A DNA stretch of 7,833 bases from Bryobacterales bacterium. GTDB lineage: Bacteria > Cyanobacteriota > Vampirovibrionia > Obscuribacterales > Obscuribacteraceae. The stretch is taken from contig CAJCHQ010000374.1 in the NCBI GenBank assembly GCA_903970295.1, forward strand, positions 1 to 7,833, given 5' to 3'. The stretch's first letter is position 1, and each line of letters starts with the position of its first letter. Under the pieces are notes generated by a model, which was not told the origin of the DNA, ran no database searches, and saw only the letters and a program-made list of their open reading frames with translations. Position numbers and translations under genes: made by a program. Positions 6,407 through 7,833 of the stretch are shown here, one piece after another.

Positions 6407-7072
6407 ATGGCTACAGTGTTGTTGGTGGAAGATGATGATTATCTAGCTAGCCTGGTGAAAGAGCTGCTGGTCAGTGCTCACCATGTCGTCGATCATCTGG
6501 CAAACGGAACGCGGGCAGCGGAACAATTGCGCATCTTTCCGTATGACCTGATTATTTTGGATATCGAGCTGCCTGGCAAAACGGGTATCGAGATTCTGCG
6601 TAATTTCCGGGAGCATGGCGGCGTTACACCGGTACTAATGCTGACGAACAGATCGTCCGTAGTCGACAAGGAAACTGGATTAGACGCCGGTGCCGATGAC
6701 TATCTTGGTAAGCCTTTCGATATGCGCGAGCTTAATGCGCGAGTGCGAGCGCTTCTTAGACGCCCGACGAACCTCCTCACAAGCATTCTCACAGCCGGAA
6801 ACCTGGTTCTAGATCCGAACACGTTGTCATTGACCAAAAACGGCGAACCAATTAGACTTCTGCCGCAAGAATTCAAATTGCTAGAATTTTTGATGCGGCA
6901 TCCGAACCAGGTCTTCACTATGAAGGCACTTTTAAACCATGTCTGGCCGTCAGACTCAGATTCGACCGAAGAGGCCCTTCGCAGCACGACAAAGAGGCTG
7001 CGAAAGAAAATCGATCCCGCAGGCGAAGTAATTGCCACGGTGCATGGCGTAGGTTATGTCTTGCGAGTTTAG
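6407..7072 (+). CDS. OmpR-family response regulator (receiver plus winged-helix DNA-binding domain)
   Basis: A 221-residue cytoplasmic transcription regulator of the usual family length. The receiver domain spans about 3-115, with acidic pocket E8/D9, phospho-acceptor Asp52 (LIILDIELPG), switch Thr80, and Lys102 in DDYLGKPF. The Asp52-Thr80-Lys102 spacing matches OmpR/PhoB proteins. A short linker leads to a Trans_reg_C winged helix (about 128-221), with LLPQEFKLLEFLMRHPNQVFT, the recognition-helix region STEEALRSTTKRLRKKI, and the C-terminal hairpin VHGVGYVLRV. One residue is unusual: Asn81 follows Thr80, where Ala or Gly is usual. Phosphorylation, probably by HK-A and/or HK-B from the divergent operon, would promote dimerisation and binding to direct-repeat DNA sites. 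The gene ends 27 bases from the stop of the convergent LRR gene, with only a 4-base-pair hairpin (CGGTcaaACCG) between them and no T-run. Family confidence is high; target genes are unknown. Confidence 0.96.
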   Translation: MATVLLVEDDDYLASLVKELLVSAHHVVDHLANGTRAAEQLRIFPYDLIILDIELPGKTGIEILRNFREHGGVTPVLMLTNRSSVVDKETGLDAGADDYLGKPFDMRELNARVRALLRRPTNLLTSILTAGNLVLDPNTLSLTKNGEPIRLLPQEFKLLEFLMRHPNQVFTMKALLNHVWPSDSDSTEEALRSTTKRLRKKIDPAGEVIATVHGVGYVLRV

Positions 7073-7099
7073 GCCGAACGGTCAAACCGGGCATCTATC

Positions 7100-7833
7100 T
7101 CAGGGGTCTGGCTGACTTCTAATGAGCTCGCTGAACTTCATCGCTTGAAACGTAACTTTGCAATGCGGCAGTTTATCTTCTATAGCTTCCCGGCTCACTC
7201 GTAAGTTGGCAGGTAGGCTCACAGATTTTAGATTCTGCAGTTTTGTGAGCGAGCTTATGCCCGATATGGTGATCGGACAGTCTTCCAGCTTCAGGTCGAT
7301 CAGCTTCTTCAATTTTGTCAACTTGGCTAAACCGTTATTGGTAATTTTGTTTCCAGACAAATCGAGTTTGAGCATATTGGGCATGGTGGTCAGGATTCCG
7401 ATATCTGCATCAGTCAAATTGCTATATGCCAAATTTAGAGAGCAGATTTTCTGTGAGTCCTGGAGAGATCTAAGTACTGCCTGTAGCTCATGCCCTCTTC
7501 CCATTTCGAGCCAGGTTAGCTGCCCTAGAACGGGCGAGCGAGCGAGCTCCTTGCCATCCACTAGTGTGTTCGAGATGGCGAGTTCCCGCAACCGTGTAAG
7601 CTCATCGAGGTGAAGATTCTTCAAACCACGGATGCTTATCGGCGCATCATTTAGCATAATTTTTTGCAGCGACTTAAGATGAGAAACAAATGATAGTGTT
7701 TCGTCAAAAATACTATTTGGTATCTTATCCAGATAAATCTCATAATCTGGCTGGTAAACAAGTCTCAGTCCATCTAAGTCATCGTCTCTAAATCGAAGCA
7801 GAAGCTGTGGACTGTGGCATGCAGTGATGAAAC
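7100..7833 (-). CDS. Leucine-rich-repeat protein, C-terminal part (enters from right edge)
   Basis: The reverse-strand frame ending at TGA (7102-7100) stays open to base 7833, giving 243 visible residues; the true start is outside. An internal ATG at 7657 has no ribosome binding site, and the sequence before it (ETLSFVSHLKSLQKIML) is already repeat-like, so it is not the start. Repeats of about 23-24 residues follow the pattern LxxLxxLxxLxLxxxxIxxxGLxxL. The clearest run from the DIGILTTMPNMLKLDLSGNKITNNG unit through LKKLIDLKLEDCPITISG to LQNLKSVSLPANLRVS. The protein ends with a cap (KLPHCKVTF) like that of LRR proteins I associate with Planctomycetes-type and related bacteria, followed by a short tail. 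Such repeats form a solenoid for protein binding. No catalytic domain, signal or membrane segment is visible, though an N-terminal domain could lie outside. It is convergent with the response regulator, so co-regulation with it is not implied. Confidence 0.85.
   Translation of the reverse strand, partial: FITACHSPQLLLRFRDDDLDGLRLVYQPDYEIYLDKIPNSIFDETLSFVSHLKSLQKIMLNDAPISIRGLKNLHLDELTRLRELAISNTLVDGKELARSPVLGQLTWLEMGRGHELQAVLRSLQDSQKICSLNLAYSNLTDADIGILTTMPNMLKLDLSGNKITNNGLAKLTKLKKLIDLKLEDCPITISGISSLTKLQNLKSVSLPANLRVSREAIEDKLPHCKVTFQAMKFSELIRSQPDP

Noticed and set aside
7073..7099. Bidirectional terminator between the regulator and the LRR gene
   Set aside because: Only a 4-base-pair hairpin is visible (CGGT caa ACCG) with no flanking T/A run.

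Overview
The window looks like part of a bacterial chromosome of moderate GC content with tightly packed genes. No tRNA, rRNA, CRISPR, insertion sequence or phage gene was seen. The mix of paralogous PAS-type histidine kinases with helical sensor regions, an OmpR-family regulator, a leucine-rich-repeat (LRR) protein, a bacterial-type P450 and a Pro-rich repeat protein resembles what I associate with Obscuribacterales/Vampirovibrionia (non-photosynthetic Cyanobacteriota relatives). That placement is an impression from protein style and is low confidence.

Layout from left to right. (1) Bases 1-578, minus strand: the N-terminal half of a cytochrome P450 that runs off the left edge, starting at a GTG with a good ribosome binding site. 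(2) Bases 604-2253, minus: a 549-residue protein of unknown function, with a duplicated N-terminal module, a His/Ser-rich stretch, a Pro/Gly repeat linker and an unrecognised C-terminal domain. It lies 25 bases upstream of the P450, so the two are probably co-transcribed. (3) Bases 2254-2473: an intergenic leader with one possible 23-codon ORF. (4) Bases 2474-6288, minus: two tandem paralogous membrane histidine kinases, called here HK-A (upstream, 4321-6288) and HK-B (downstream, 2474-4324). They overlap by ATGA. (5) Bases 6289-6406: a 118-base divergent control region. (6) Bases 6407-7072, plus: an OmpR-family response regulator. (7) Bases 7100-7833, minus: the C-terminal part of an LRR protein that enters from the right edge and is convergent with the regulator.

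The central unit reads as a two-component locus in which two duplicated sensors probably feed one divergently transcribed regulator. The kinases have diverged at informative positions. HK-A has the H-box sequence HELRTP and a DxGxG G1 box. HK-B has HELRAP, which lacks the Thr/Asn linked to phosphatase activity in HisKA kinases, and NQGPG in the G1 box. This suggests a division of labour, with HK-A bifunctional and HK-B kinase-biased or weakened. The sensed signal and the target genes cannot be read from the window; the downstream unknown protein and P450 are possible but unproven targets.
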